This document shows, piece after piece, positions 39,155 through 49,851 of a stretch of DNA of 64,000 bases (positions within the stretch are counted from its first letter, which is position 1; each line of letters begins with the position of its first letter). The stretch lies in the NCBI RefSeq assembly GCF_001433855.1, contig NZ_AZCP01000002.1, positions 62,001 to 126,000 on the forward strand, read 5' to 3'. The notes below the pieces were generated by a model. It was not told the origin of the DNA and ran no database searches. It saw only the letters and a program-made list of their open reading frames with translations. The translations under genes and the position numbers were made by a program. This stretch comes from Levilactobacillus brevis ATCC 14869 = DSM 20054. GTDB taxonomy: Bacteria > Bacillota > Bacilli > Lactobacillales > Lactobacillaceae.

Positions 39155-40222
39155 TTAATAACCGTATCCATAATCACTATTGTTTGTTCCGCTATTGGCG
39201 GTTGTTGCATTTGTCCCCGTACTAGAGCTGGAGCGACTCTTACTCTTCGAATTCGTACTACTAAAAACCGCAATTGATCCGGTCTTCTTGTAAGATAAGC
39301 TCAAGCCATTACGAATAAAGTTTGTCACGCGTTGGAGTTCGGACTTTTTCATAACTTCCATGCTCTGATCGTTAAGTTCCTTACCAGCCCCTTGTAAATG
39401 GGTTTGCTTAACATTCTTAGTGGCTGTGCGATAATCTTTGGCAATCATCGTTAAATCATCAAACGTCAAGTCAGTTTGTGTTTCCGATGAAATTGAGTCA
39501 ATAAATTCCTGATTTAATAAGGCAGAAACCGAACCCGTTTTATGAACAATAGCCATCAACACAGACCGTTGCCGAGTCTGACGACCATAGTCTCCTTGCG
39601 GATCTTTGTATCTCATATCGACATAGGCAAGTGCTTTTTTTCCATTCATATGAGTCTTAATGCCCTTTTTAAAAGTATATCCTAGGTTGCTAAAGCTTAA
39701 CGTTGGTGTAACGTCAACGCCGCCAACCTTATTGACAACTTTCTTCAAACCACCTAAGTTAACCAATGCATAAAAGTCTATTGGAATATTTAGCATCTTT
39801 TGTACTGTCTTAATGGTAGTTTTCGTTCCACCCCATGCATAAGCTGCATTAATTTTCGAAGGAGAATCACTAGTATAACCCGGAATGCTAACAGCTGTAT
39901 CCCGAGGTACACTTGTCACCGTCGTCTTATTAGTCTTAGGATTGATAGTAACAACCATCATGCTATCAGTACGACCTCTATCACTCCGTCCAAAGCTTCC
40001 AGTATCCGTCCCTAACAATAAAATAGAAATCGGCTTTTTTGAAGATAATTGACTCGTCACATTACGCTCCTTGGTTAATCCAGAGGCTTTGAACGAACTA
40101 TTTACTGAATTTTTCAGGCTTCGATACCTGCTCATACCATATGCTAATCCACCAATAATTAACAACAGAATAAGTACTAATACCGTATTACGAACTGGAT
40201 GCGTCTTTTTTCTATGTTGCAC
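39155..40222 (-). CDS. LytR-CpsA-Psr (LCP) family phosphotransferase, copy 1
   Basis: LCP enzymes move polymers from undecaprenyl-phosphate carriers onto peptidoglycan. This protein has a short cytoplasmic tail, one membrane helix (VLVLILLLIIGGLAYGM) and an extracellular LCP domain with SILLLGTDTGSFGR, the RTDSMMV arginine-aspartate motif and SVPRDTAVSIPGY. The C-terminus is a Ser/Thr/Asn-rich tail. I prefer the GTG at 40222, with AAAGGGTGG 8 bases upstream, over the in-frame GTG inside that site. A close paralogue lies at 54.2-55.3 kb, on the other side of the cluster. Confidence 0.88.
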   Translation of the reverse strand: MQHRKKTHPVRNTVLVLILLLIIGGLAYGMSRYRSLKNSVNSSFKASGLTKERNVTSQLSSKKPISILLLGTDTGSFGRSDRGRTDSMMVVTINPKTNKTTVTSVPRDTAVSIPGYTSDSPSKINAAYAWGGTKTTIKTVQKMLNIPIDFYALVNLGGLKKVVNKVGGVDVTPTLSFSNLGYTFKKGIKTHMNGKKALAYVDMRYKDPQGDYGRQTRQRSVLMAIVHKTGSVSALLNQEFIDSISSETQTDLTFDDLTMIAKDYRTATKNVKQTHLQGAGKELNDQSMEVMKKSELQRVTNFIRNGLSLSYKKTGSIAVFSSTNSKSKSRSSSSTGTNATTANSGTNNSDYGYGY

Positions 40223-40262
40223 GTTATCAACCACCCTTTCAGTCTTATCAAAACACCTATAA

Positions 40263-41105
40263 TTACTTCAAATCCGTTTTGAAGTCCTGCAAAGCCTTCT
40301 GCCAAGTTGGAATCTCAAACCCTGTTGCCTTAACCTTATTCAAACTCATTACAGAATGCTTCGGTCGATAAGCTTTTTGTGGAAAAGCTGTAGAATCAAC
40401 TGGCTCAACTTGAACTTGAGTATCCTTTAAAATTTCACAAGCAAAATCATACCAAGAACAACTGTCATCATTGGACAATTGATATAACCCATACGCCAAT
40501 TTCTCTTCAACCGCGTAACCCATAAATTCAGCCAAAGTTTTTGTCCAAGTCGGCCGACCAACCTGGTCATTAACCACGGTCAATTTATCATGTGTTTGGG
40601 CTAGCTTCATCATGGTAAATACAAAATTATTCCCATACTTGCCAAATACCCATGAAGTTCGAACAATGTAGTAGTGACTCATAATTTCTCGAACTGCTTG
40701 TTCTCCTTGGTACTTAGCTAAGCCATATTCATTCTTAGGATTAACAGCATCTGTCTCCAAATACATATCTGACTTAGTCCCGTCAAATACATAATCTGTA
40801 CTGATATATACCAACGTCGCCCCGATTTTTTCAGCCGCTTGGGCCAGATTCCGTGTTCCAGAAACATTAACTGCGTAATTCGCTGTCTTTCCTGGCTCCT
40901 CTTCTGCGGCCTCAACCGCCGTATAAGCCGCGCAATCATAGACTACATCTGGTTGATTGCTTTCAAAGTAAGTATCAACTGCCATCTTTTTTGTAATATC
41001 CAGTTGCTTGGAGTCCGTAGCCATGTAGTCAACGCCACGTTTGTCTAATAATTGACGGAGTTCTGTTCCTAACTGCCCGTTTGCGCCTGTGATTAAGATT
41101 TTCAT
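40263..41105 (-). CDS. rmlD: dTDP-4-dehydrorhamnose reductase
   Basis: RmlD carries out the last step to dTDP-L-rhamnose. The 280-residue short-chain dehydrogenase-type protein has the NAD(P) motif GANGQLGTEL, the DVVYDCAAYTAVEAAE segment, ISTDYVFDG and the YGLAKYQGE tyrosine-lysine pair. It ends the rmlA-C-B-D row of the cluster with short gaps. Confidence 0.96.
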   Translation of the reverse strand: MKILITGANGQLGTELRQLLDKRGVDYMATDSKQLDITKKMAVDTYFESNQPDVVYDCAAYTAVEAAEEEPGKTANYAVNVSGTRNLAQAAEKIGATLVYISTDYVFDGTKSDMYLETDAVNPKNEYGLAKYQGEQAVREIMSHYYIVRTSWVFGKYGNNFVFTMMKLAQTHDKLTVVNDQVGRPTWTKTLAEFMGYAVEEKLAYGLYQLSNDDSCSWYDFACEILKDTQVQVEPVDSTAFPQKAYRPKHSVMSLNKVKATGFEIPTWQKALQDFKTDLK

Positions 41106-41120
41106 ACTATCAGTTAACTC

Positions 41121-42158
<1,038 letters not shown>

Positions 42159-42740
42159 CTAAATTTCGCCATAAACAAATGGATTATCCTTTTCGAACTC
42201 AGCAAAAGTCGGCTGTTGTGCATCCTTTTCAGATGTAATTGCTTGATCGAAGTCGATCGGCCAGTCAATATTTAACTCAGCGTCCTTAAACGTGATACCG
42301 CCATCAGCATCAGCATCGTAATAATTGTCACACTTATATAAGAAATTTACGTTATCTGTTAACGTTACAAAACCATGAGCATAGCCTTTGGGTACTAATA
42401 ACTGACGATGATTACTTGCGGAAATGATGTACCCTTCCCATTGCTTATATGTAGGTGAGCCCTTTCGAACATCCACAATCACATCAAGAACTGCCCCGCT
42501 AACAACGCGAATCAATTTCGTTTGAGCTGCTTGCCCCCGTTGAAAATGCAAGCCTCGCAAAACCCCTGCCTGTGCTGATAACGAGTGGTTATCTTGAATG
42601 AAGTTGAAGTTAATACCCGCAGCTTTAAAATCACGATCTGAATAAGTCTCTGTAAAAAAGCCACGATTATCACCAAAAATAGCTGGTTCAATAATCTTAA
42701 CATCCTGTAGTTTTGTTTCCGTTATTTTTAGTCTGCCCAC
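42159..42740 (-). CDS. rmlC: dTDP-4-dehydrorhamnose 3,5-epimerase
   Basis: RmlC epimerises C3 and C5 of the keto-deoxy sugar. The 193-residue cupin-fold protein contains the catalytic histidine region GVLRGLHFQRG, the AVLDVIVDVRKGSPTY strand and the PKGYAHGFVTL segment. It follows rmlA directly. Confidence 0.96.
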   Translation of the reverse strand: MGRLKITETKLQDVKIIEPAIFGDNRGFFTETYSDRDFKAAGINFNFIQDNHSLSAQAGVLRGLHFQRGQAAQTKLIRVVSGAVLDVIVDVRKGSPTYKQWEGYIISASNHRQLLVPKGYAHGFVTLTDNVNFLYKCDNYYDADADGGITFKDAELNIDWPIDFDQAITSEKDAQQPTFAEFEKDNPFVYGEI

Positions 42741-42742
42741 AA

Positions 42743-43612
42743 TTAATCCCTCCCGATTAGTCTTAATAAATACTGTCCATAATCATTTTTCTTTAGTGGC
42801 TGTGCCAATTCATAAACTTTATCGGCATCAATATACCCCATCCGATAAGCAACTTCTTCCAAACACGCCACCTTTAAGTTTTGCCGCTTTTGAACGGTCG
42901 CAATGAAACTACCAGCAGCCTGAAGTGAGTCGTGTGTTCCTGTATCTAACCACGCAAAACCCCGTCCCATCAGTTCAACATCAAGTTGATCTTTAGCCAG
43001 ATAAACTTGATTAATATCTGTGATCTCCAATTCACCACGAGCTGATGGCCGAATATTCTGAGCGATGTCAACCACTTGGTTATCATAAAAATACATGCCA
43101 GTAACCGCATAGTTACTTGCAGGATGTTTGGGCTTTTCTACGATCGACTTGGCATGCATATTCTCATCAAAACTCACCACCCCAAAACGTTCAGGATCAT
43201 TGACATGATAACCAAATACTGTAGCCCCTTGCCTTTTTTGTGCAGCACGTTGCAACATTTCTGACAAGCCACCACCATAGTAAATATTATCGCCCAAAAT
43301 TAAACAAACTGAATCATCACCGATAAATTCTTTACCGATAATAAAAGCTTCGGCTAATCCATTGGGATTCTTTTGGACAGCATAAGAGATATTCAAGCCA
43401 AGATCATGACCGTCACCGAACAAATCCTCAAATCGTGGTGTATCTACTGATGTGGAAATGATTAATATATCTTGAATTCCAGCTAACATAAGTGTTGATA
43501 AGGGATAATAAATCATTGGCTTATCATAAACTGGTATCAGCTGTTTAGAAACAGCCTGTGTGATTGGGTATAGTCTGGTACCTGACCCCCCCGCAAGAAT
43601 AATCCCTTTCAA
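42743..43612 (-). CDS. rmlA: Glucose-1-phosphate thymidylyltransferase
   Basis: RmlA makes dTDP-glucose from dTTP and glucose-1-phosphate. The nucleotide-binding motif [14 protein letters not shown] comes directly after the start, and [17 protein letters not shown] and LGDNIYYG follow. I place the start at TTG 43612, which has AAAGGGGATG 8 bases upstream and gives the standard MKGIILAGG beginning (289 residues). An ATG seven codons upstream overlaps the end of the preceding gene and has no ribosome binding site. Confidence 0.95.
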   Translation of the reverse strand: MKGIILAGGSGTRLYPITQAVSKQLIPVYDKPMIYYPLSTLMLAGIQDILIISTSVDTPRFEDLFGDGHDLGLNISYAVQKNPNGLAEAFIIGKEFIGDDSVCLILGDNIYYGGGLSEMLQRAAQKRQGATVFGYHVNDPERFGVVSFDENMHAKSIVEKPKHPASNYAVTGMYFYDNQVVDIAQNIRPSARGELEITDINQVYLAKDQLDVELMGRGFAWLDTGTHDSLQAAGSFIATVQKRQNLKVACLEEVAYRMGYIDADKVYELAQPLKKNDYGQYLLRLIGRD

Positions 43613-43629
43613 GAGATAAACATCCCCTT

Positions 43630-44655
43630 TCATAAATGCCAGTGCATTATCGTTTTACCAAAAGCATGAGCTTGATCATGTTCAAACGCCTGACCAATAT
43701 CATCAATTGATTTTATGTCTCTTACTGTGTCAACCAATATGCCCATTTTATCAACAAGTAATGGGTTCTTGGTCAACATATTCATCACTTCAATGAAATC
43801 ACTTCTTGAGGATCTACTACTTCCAACAAAAGTTAATCCTTTTTGTAATACCATACGTGTATTTACTGGAACATTTTCCTCACTAACACCCATCAATACG
43901 CTTGCACCTTCTGGCTCTAAACTATTAATAATTTGGTCGATTGCCATCTGACTTCCTAAACCACCTGTAGCTTCTATTGCTTGATCGATCCTTACATTTT
44001 CAGGAATATTATCCGTTAAAAAGGTTCTATCTACAAAAGAAAAATAATTTAACTTAGCTTGATGGTGTCCAAAAACATAAACCTTAGACTCCGGATAAAT
44101 GCACTTTATCAATGCTGAAACCATATATCCCAGATTTCCATCTCCCCAAATTCCAATTACACTATCACTTATATCAGAAACCCTGCTTAATCGAGTTATT
44201 CCTTGATGCGCTACTGTTAACATTTCTGCGAAAGCAACTATCGTATTCTCTAATCCATCAGGAATTTTTACAATTCTCGAAATATCAGAAATTATATACT
44301 CCTGCATAAGTCCGTCATAATTAGATGATCTGAACTTTGTGCTCTCAAGATAATTCTCCTCAATTAATTCATCCTTCTCAACCGGCAAACTGGGAATAAA
44401 TATTACTCTATCTCCAATAGAAAATTTATCATCTGAAGTAGCAACTACTTTTCCAATTCCTTCATGAATTAAGGCCATAGGAAGCTTTTCATTAATTACT
44501 TCTGTTCTCCGTTTGAAGGAATAATACCGCTGATCTGCATGACAAATTGAAAGATAAGTTGGCTTAACAACGACAGATTTTTCATGAATTTTTTCTGAAA
44601 CAACAAATGATTCAAACTTTCGTTCCGATACCAACCTATAGACCTGATTAAGCAT
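43630..44655 (-). CDS. tarJ: TarJ-like ribulose-5-phosphate reductase (zinc alcohol dehydrogenase family)
   Basis: TarJ reduces ribulose-5-phosphate to ribitol-5-phosphate with NADPH. The 341-residue medium-chain dehydrogenase has a cysteine-histidine pair in [21 protein letters not shown], and a Rossmann motif [16 protein letters not shown]. It pairs with the TarI-like gene 5 bases upstream, and together they would supply CDP-ribitol. The base composition is clearly AT-richer than that of the neighbouring rml genes. Confidence 0.85.
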   Translation of the reverse strand: MLNQVYRLVSERKFESFVVSEKIHEKSVVVKPTYLSICHADQRYYSFKRRTEVINEKLPMALIHEGIGKVVATSDDKFSIGDRVIFIPSLPVEKDELIEENYLESTKFRSSNYDGLMQEYIISDISRIVKIPDGLENTIVAFAEMLTVAHQGITRLSRVSDISDSVIGIWGDGNLGYMVSALIKCIYPESKVYVFGHHQAKLNYFSFVDRTFLTDNIPENVRIDQAIEATGGLGSQMAIDQIINSLEPEGASVLMGVSEENVPVNTRMVLQKGLTFVGSSRSSRSDFIEVMNMLTKNPLLVDKMGILVDTVRDIKSIDDIGQAFEHDQAHAFGKTIMHWHL

Positions 44656-44660
44656 AATTA

Positions 44661-45377
44661 TTACCTTTCCCCGACCAATAGCTCAGCCATCTTTAAATCA
44701 AATATCTTTGTGATTTTAAAGTTAATCGATTCGCCCTCAACCATCTTCACTGAAGACGTATCAGTTAGCAAAAAGATCTTTGCAGCATCAGTTAGTATGC
44801 TCTTCTGGTCTTCCGACAGCTTAGCATAACCACTTTTTAGTTTCTTTATATTAAAAGTTTGAGGTGTCTGTCCTTGATACATTTTCTTCCTATCAGGGAT
44901 ACTTTTAATCAAATCATTTGCTAGATTTCCTTCCACTATTGTATCTGTCGCAGTTATTACTGTATCCGCAGCACCGTATTTTTTTGCAGCCTTAACATTT
45001 TCTTCAATTATTTTACTGCTTACAAAAGGACGGACTGCATCATGCGTTACGATTATATCTTCATCATTCAACCCAAAATTATTTTCTATAAAGTCTACCC
45101 CATTCATCAATGTCTGATTACGATTATTTCCCCCCTTTACAATACTAATTTTCCGTAGCTCGTCCTCCGAAAAAAATTTTTTAAATAAATCGCTTGTATA
45201 TCTCATCCATTGATTAGGCACAACAATTAAAATTCCTGAGAAAAAAGGCTGCAAAAGGAACTTACTAGTCGTTTGAATAATGATCGGCATACCGCCTAAA
45301 TTCAAAAATTGCTTTGGTAGAGCGGTATTCCCCATTCTAGTTCCCTTTCCTCCGGCAAGTATTTCTGCATAAATCAT
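44661..45377 (-). CDS. tarI: TarI-like ribitol-5-phosphate cytidylyltransferase
   Basis: This enzyme of the IspD/TarI family joins CTP and ribitol-5-phosphate to CDP-ribitol. Its motifs are AEILAGGKGTRMG, LPKQFLNLGGMPI and the metal-site VTHDAVRPFVS, with TDTIVEG following. IspD uses methylerythritol phosphate instead, but the adjacent tarJ makes the ribitol assignment more likely. The ATG at 45377 gives ~238 residues, and a weak GGTG ribosome binding site lies 6 bases before it. Confidence 0.85.
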   Translation of the reverse strand: MIYAEILAGGKGTRMGNTALPKQFLNLGGMPIIIQTTSKFLLQPFFSGILIVVPNQWMRYTSDLFKKFFSEDELRKISIVKGGNNRNQTLMNGVDFIENNFGLNDEDIIVTHDAVRPFVSSKIIEENVKAAKKYGAADTVITATDTIVEGNLANDLIKSIPDRKKMYQGQTPQTFNIKKLKSGYAKLSEDQKSILTDAAKIFLLTDTSSVKMVEGESINFKITKIFDLKMAELLVGER

Positions 45378-45396
45378 ATAACACACCAACTTTCTA

Positions 45397-46797
45397 CTAA
45401 TATTTTGATAACTCCCTCATCACAAGAATCCCAGAAAATATTGACCTCCTACTTAAAGATGCATAAATAATAATAGCTATACTATATACAACAAAAGCTA
45501 ATTCAATGGAAAAATTCCAATTTAAGAACATAAATCCAAGCACAAAAGTATTTTCAATTATTATGTCTTTAACACAATGAACAGAAATTCTCTTAGAAAG
45601 AACAACCTCAGAAATACTACTTCTAATCCCTAAAACTATAGCTATCGAGAAAACAGCAAAATCTATATTATGCAACATATAGATACTAATTACTGTTAGT
45701 GCAAAACTGATCACCAAAGAAACTATATTAATGACCATTAAGGTTCCTTCCATTCTGAAATTTTTCATAAAGGTGTTAGATAACACCTCAAACTTTCCTT
45801 GATAAACCATCATCGGCATCAATACTGCCGCGTAATGCAAAGTATCTACATACTGTGGCAACCAAATTGGAATAATCAATCGGATTGGAAAATAAAGAGC
45901 CATTGCCATATATAAAAATGGTAATAATACCGATTTTATCCCGGTGTAAACATCTCTGGCTATCTGTTTTGTTCTTCTTAATGCTGGGAATAGCACCAAG
46001 CTCACAGCATTAATAAAAACCATCAATAAATTGGCAATAGAAAGAATCAACGATATTTTTCCAAATATAGTTACCGACCATCTCTGCTGAATACCAAATC
46101 TAATGATCCCAATTATTAGCATGGCTGTGGAATTAGCAACCATAAGCTTAAACCCCGCGCTAACATTGTATTTAATTTCTACTGCAGCTTTTTTAAAATT
46201 AAGAGTAGACTTTGTCTCTTTGAAAACTTTCCGTAATTGAATAAAGCCTGAAATCACTGTTGCAATCTGGGAAATAATATATGCAGCAATCATGTACTGA
46301 TAGTTAAAAAGATGGAAAAGTAATATAACAAATATTAAAGAGAGATACATTAGCGACTGTGCACTTAGATTTATAGCGTATTCTCGAAAATTTCCAGTAG
46401 ATTGCAATATCATCGTGATCCAAGTCCTTACATTCGCAAAAAAGACTGTTAATCCCAAAGACATAAAAATAAATCTATAATAGTCCACATGAGAAATTCC
46501 AATACAGATTACGAACAACCCAATAACCGCATTGAAGGTCATAAAAAGTACTGTTTCTGCTTTAAGAGAAGGTGCATCAATTTTTTCAGCCTGTTGTCCA
46601 CCACGCCTAAGAAAAAGGCCATCTGCCCAACCAAAATGTAATACTCCTACATAACTTGCATAAAAAACATATAGTTGCCAAAAACCATATTCTCTTACTC
46701 CAATGAATCTAGGTATAATCAAAACGATCAATGCGGACACTAGTATACTTAAAAGGTTTGAAAAAAGCGTATACGACATATTTTTTATAAGTCTCAC
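45397..46797 (-). CDS. wzx: Polysaccharide repeat-unit flippase (Wzx family)
   Basis: The 466-residue protein has 12-14 hydrophobic helices throughout and the N-terminal MSYTLFSNLLSILVSALIVLIIPRFIG pattern of MOP-superfamily flippases. It would move undecaprenyl-linked repeat units to the outer membrane face. The start is GTG at 46797, in a GTGA overlap with the wzy stop, and AGGTG lies 7 bases upstream. The AT-rich composition suggests recent acquisition. Confidence 0.85.
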   Translation of the reverse strand: MRLIKNMSYTLFSNLLSILVSALIVLIIPRFIGVREYGFWQLYVFYASYVGVLHFGWADGLFLRRGGQQAEKIDAPSLKAETVLFMTFNAVIGLFVICIGISHVDYYRFIFMSLGLTVFFANVRTWITMILQSTGNFREYAINLSAQSLMYLSLIFVILLFHLFNYQYMIAAYIISQIATVISGFIQLRKVFKETKSTLNFKKAAVEIKYNVSAGFKLMVANSTAMLIIGIIRFGIQQRWSVTIFGKISLILSIANLLMVFINAVSLVLFPALRRTKQIARDVYTGIKSVLLPFLYMAMALYFPIRLIIPIWLPQYVDTLHYAAVLMPMMVYQGKFEVLSNTFMKNFRMEGTLMVINIVSLVISFALTVISIYMLHNIDFAVFSIAIVLGIRSSISEVVLSKRISVHCVKDIIIENTFVLGFMFLNWNFSIELAFVVYSIAIIIYASLSRRSIFSGILVMRELSKY

Positions 46798-48095
46798 TCG
46801 CTCTCACCTTCAATTAAATTATTCTTGCTTCTCTTGAATAATAATCTGTAGAAAAAGTACATTTCAATCACCTGAAGGAGCATACCTACCGAGAACGCTA
46901 CTGAGTAGAAAGTATCATCGAAAAACTCAAAAAGAAGAGAGTATGAAAAAAATCCATAGCATACCAATGAAAATACTGAAAGGGTTCCCTTATTAATTGA
47001 ATTCATATTCTCAAAATACATAAATCCAAAGAAAATTCCCAATCCTGCGGACAACATCAAAAGGCCGACGGTGCCAAAATCGGCATAGTATCTCCTAAAA
47101 CCGGTAAATACATTTCCTATCCAGACCCCGGTCGGAGAAGCAACCCATTTAAATGTTGTGATCTTATTTGGTGTGAATAAACTGTATAAACTAGTGAATG
47201 TTTCTTGTCCTAACTTATGTTCCCCCAGTACTCCAGACTTTAGATACAAGTCAAAACTTTCAATCGGCCCCCCTAGGTATCTAGAAATATACTGAGCAAA
47301 ATTATCTGTACTCGTACGACCCAAAAAACCTTTGAGCAAATAGAAAAAAGGGATTACTATAACTACCCATTTCGTTCCTTTTAAAATGACTCGATTAGCA
47401 GTAATACTATTACGTGTGGTATACATTTCCATAAAGTAACTACAAATAAATACAAATACAAATACACGAAGTAGCTGCAGTCTTCCCCCCATAAGTAGCG
47501 ATTGAATCATATAAATGATAATTGGAAATAAATGAAAGTATCCTCCCTTATCTTTTTGTATAACCTTCCTATATAAAAAAATAAATAAAACAATAAAACT
47601 TGCCGACATAGTTCCTTTCAACAATTGGCTTAACCATACCGATAGGGTTACCTGACTAGCATTCACAGACATTGCGGTATTTCTATAATACGAAATGATT
47701 GCACTTAATGAACCTCCAGAGAAACTTCTTAACTGTCTATAAAGTAATAGAGTTGCCACTGCTTGGAGTAACACGGTTACAATAGAAAAATACTTAAGCC
47801 CCGTACGAATTTCATATCTCGTATTTTTAACTACGTTTTTTTTAATTGAAGGAGACATAGTAATTTTTATGTTAGAAATCACCACTCCTAAAATAAATGA
47901 TAGCGTTCCACCAATAATTAAAAAAATTGTTTTCCAGCTTAAGGAAACTAGCCATAAAGATTTTGAATACCACAAAGCAAATAGTCCAATTAAAAATCCA
48001 AATGAAAAAATATTTACCGGATTCAGTATTGTGGCTTTAAACGCAGAGAATGATAGTAAACTAATCAAAATAAAAAAGAGAATTAGGAAAAACAT
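46794..48095 (-). CDS. wzy: Polysaccharide polymerase (Wzy-like membrane protein)
   Basis: The 433-residue membrane protein has about ten to eleven hydrophobic segments and a long hydrophilic loop in its second half (about residues 240-320), as in oligosaccharide repeat-unit polymerases. The sequence has no sharp motif, as is usual for Wzy. The assignment depends on topology and on its place beside wzx and glycosyltransferases. It overlaps the glycosyltransferase gene by one base. Confidence 0.78.
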   Translation of the reverse strand: MFFLILFFILISLLSFSAFKATILNPVNIFSFGFLIGLFALWYSKSLWLVSLSWKTIFLIIGGTLSFILGVVISNIKITMSPSIKKNVVKNTRYEIRTGLKYFSIVTVLLQAVATLLLYRQLRSFSGGSLSAIISYYRNTAMSVNASQVTLSVWLSQLLKGTMSASFIVLFIFLYRKVIQKDKGGYFHLFPIIIYMIQSLLMGGRLQLLRVFVFVFICSYFMEMYTTRNSITANRVILKGTKWVVIVIPFFYLLKGFLGRTSTDNFAQYISRYLGGPIESFDLYLKSGVLGEHKLGQETFTSLYSLFTPNKITTFKWVASPTGVWIGNVFTGFRRYYADFGTVGLLMLSAGLGIFFGFMYFENMNSINKGTLSVFSLVCYGFFSYSLLFEFFDDTFYSVAFSVGMLLQVIEMYFFYRLLFKRSKNNLIEGESE

Positions 48096-49045
48096 TAATC
48101 AAACTTCACCCACTTTTTATACGTTCCAATCATAAAAACTATATACATGCTAAACATTCTCAGGAACTGTTTTCGTTTGATTCTATTTTTCAGTAAGTAC
48201 TCTACCCCTTGTACCCCTCCTTCAACAATCACATTCAATAACTCATTATTACTATCGTATTGTTTAAGAATCTGGTAACTTTGATCAAGAGTTACCCCCA
48301 AGGTTTCAGCCCTTTTTGCCGGCGCTAATTTCTTTAGTAGCTCCTTAGCAGAAAGCTTATACCACATTGAAGCACTGACATTACCGGAAAATCTACGATA
48401 CTTAACCAGTTTATCTTCTAAATATTCGATATTTCCAAGTAAAACCGCTGCCTTTGCTAAATAAGCATCATGTGGGTGTCCTGATGTAATAACGTTTTTA
48501 GTTATATTTATTTTTAAGAGTAGGTTTTTATTGAACATTATTGTATTTCCCCAAACATACGCATTAGCAAAAAAAATAGCTTCACTTGGGTGTGGCACTA
48601 ATCCAATTTGTGCATTTGCATCATTTAAAATTACATTAGCCTTTTCATCGATAATGGAATAATTACTATAAACTAAGCAAGGACAATTATTTCCATCTAA
48701 TCTTTTTTTCTCTGTAGCAAGGCGCGCATCATCCCAAATATCATCTTGATCAGAAAGCGCAACGTAATCATAATCCACCCCAAAATCTCCATTCTTTGTA
48801 CGATTCAGCAAAACATAAAAATTTTCATACGCACCGTGAAATTCTGTTGTATTGTGAGTAACTGATATTCGGGGTTCTGTCTTTTTCATTTTTTCAATAA
48901 TCTTCATCGTTCCATCAGTTGAACCGTCATCTTGGATAATTAGCTGCCAGTTATGATAGCTTTGATTCAGAATGGATTCTATCTGGGATTCAATATACTT
49001 TTCACCATTGTAAACTGCCATTAAAATTAAGATTTTAGATTTCAC
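48095..49045 (-). CDS. Family 2 glycosyltransferase, probably rhamnosyltransferase-like
   Basis: This 316-residue GT-A enzyme begins KSKILILMAVYNGEKYIESQIESIL, with QDDGSTDGT for nucleotide binding and SDQDDIW for the metal site, all standard for GT2. The SDQDDIW motif is common in rhamnosyltransferases, and the cluster makes dTDP-rhamnose. The donor is inferred. Confidence 0.82.
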   Translation of the reverse strand: MKSKILILMAVYNGEKYIESQIESILNQSYHNWQLIIQDDGSTDGTMKIIEKMKKTEPRISVTHNTTEFHGAYENFYVLLNRTKNGDFGVDYDYVALSDQDDIWDDARLATEKKRLDGNNCPCLVYSNYSIIDEKANVILNDANAQIGLVPHPSEAIFFANAYVWGNTIMFNKNLLLKINITKNVITSGHPHDAYLAKAAVLLGNIEYLEDKLVKYRRFSGNVSASMWYKLSAKELLKKLAPAKRAETLGVTLDQSYQILKQYDSNNELLNVIVEGGVQGVEYLLKNRIKRKQFLRMFSMYIVFMIGTYKKWVKFD

Positions 49046-49068
49046 AATATTATGCTCTCTTTCATACG

Positions 49069-49779
49069 TTACCTAGTTGATAATATTTTTTTTAAAGACA
49101 CTAGCATCACTGCCACGTTAATAAAGCAATAAATATAATTAAAAACATAAACCTTATTCAAAAGTACTGATATCAACAACAACGGTTGAACCATTCCAGT
49201 AATGCTAGTTAAGTTCAATCCTATAACTCTCAAAAGACCATAATTTTCTTTATCTGCCAAAGCGATTATATTATCAGACATTCCTAATTCGCCCTTTGCC
49301 TTATGCATTACTAACCTAGGGAAAAGCTCCGCCATTCCAGAAATGGAACCAAGTATGATTTGCATGTATGCAAATTCCGACTCTAAATTATTAAATGCAT
49401 AAACTCCCGAAGAAAAGAATAATAAAAACATTGCCGCATATCCACTCATTGCATCAAAAACCGATCCTAGTGGAGTGGAAATCCCTCTAAATCTTGCTAT
49501 ATTTCCATCAACACCATCTAAAAGATTCCAAAGGAAAAATAATGTCCATCCTATAATCCCGCCTAATAACCCAGTTGAACCAGACAAAACAACTGCGGCA
49601 ATTATAACCTCAATAGTAGAAATTACTGATACCGTATTGGGTTTTACATGAAATACTAAAAATGGAATGGTCAAACAGTAAGATAGTGGGCGACCAACGT
49701 AAAATGCAAAAAAATCTTTCTCGGCCTTTCTCTTTTTTTCTTCGGTCATAGTTTTCTGTAGCTCGTGATAGTATGACAT
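49069..49779 (-). CDS. CDP-alcohol phosphotransferase-like membrane protein with an altered active-site motif
   Basis: This 236-residue membrane protein has about six helices and the CDP-alcohol phosphatidyltransferase signature. The aspartates D88, D91 and D109 are present with G92, A95, R96 and G105 at the right spacing, but the fourth aspartate, expected at 113, is glycine (VFDAMSGY). In characterised enzymes that residue is the catalytic base. In a cluster with CDP-ribitol genes it might transfer ribitol-phosphate to a lipid-linked sugar; alternatively it is inactive or binds only. The codon (GGA) was read directly from the sequence. Confidence 0.75.
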   Translation of the reverse strand: MSYYHELQKTMTEEKKRKAEKDFFAFYVGRPLSYCLTIPFLVFHVKPNTVSVISTIEVIIAAVVLSGSTGLLGGIIGWTLFFLWNLLDGVDGNIARFRGISTPLGSVFDAMSGYAAMFLLFFSSGVYAFNNLESEFAYMQIILGSISGMAELFPRLVMHKAKGELGMSDNIIALADKENYGLLRVIGLNLTSITGMVQPLLLISVLLNKVYVFNYIYCFINVAVMLVSLKKILSTR

Positions 49780-49851
49780 TCTACTGCTCCTATTGTTCTA
49801 TTTTCTAACTGATCTTGTAATGGAAAAATTATTCTTCCTTTTAAAGAATAA

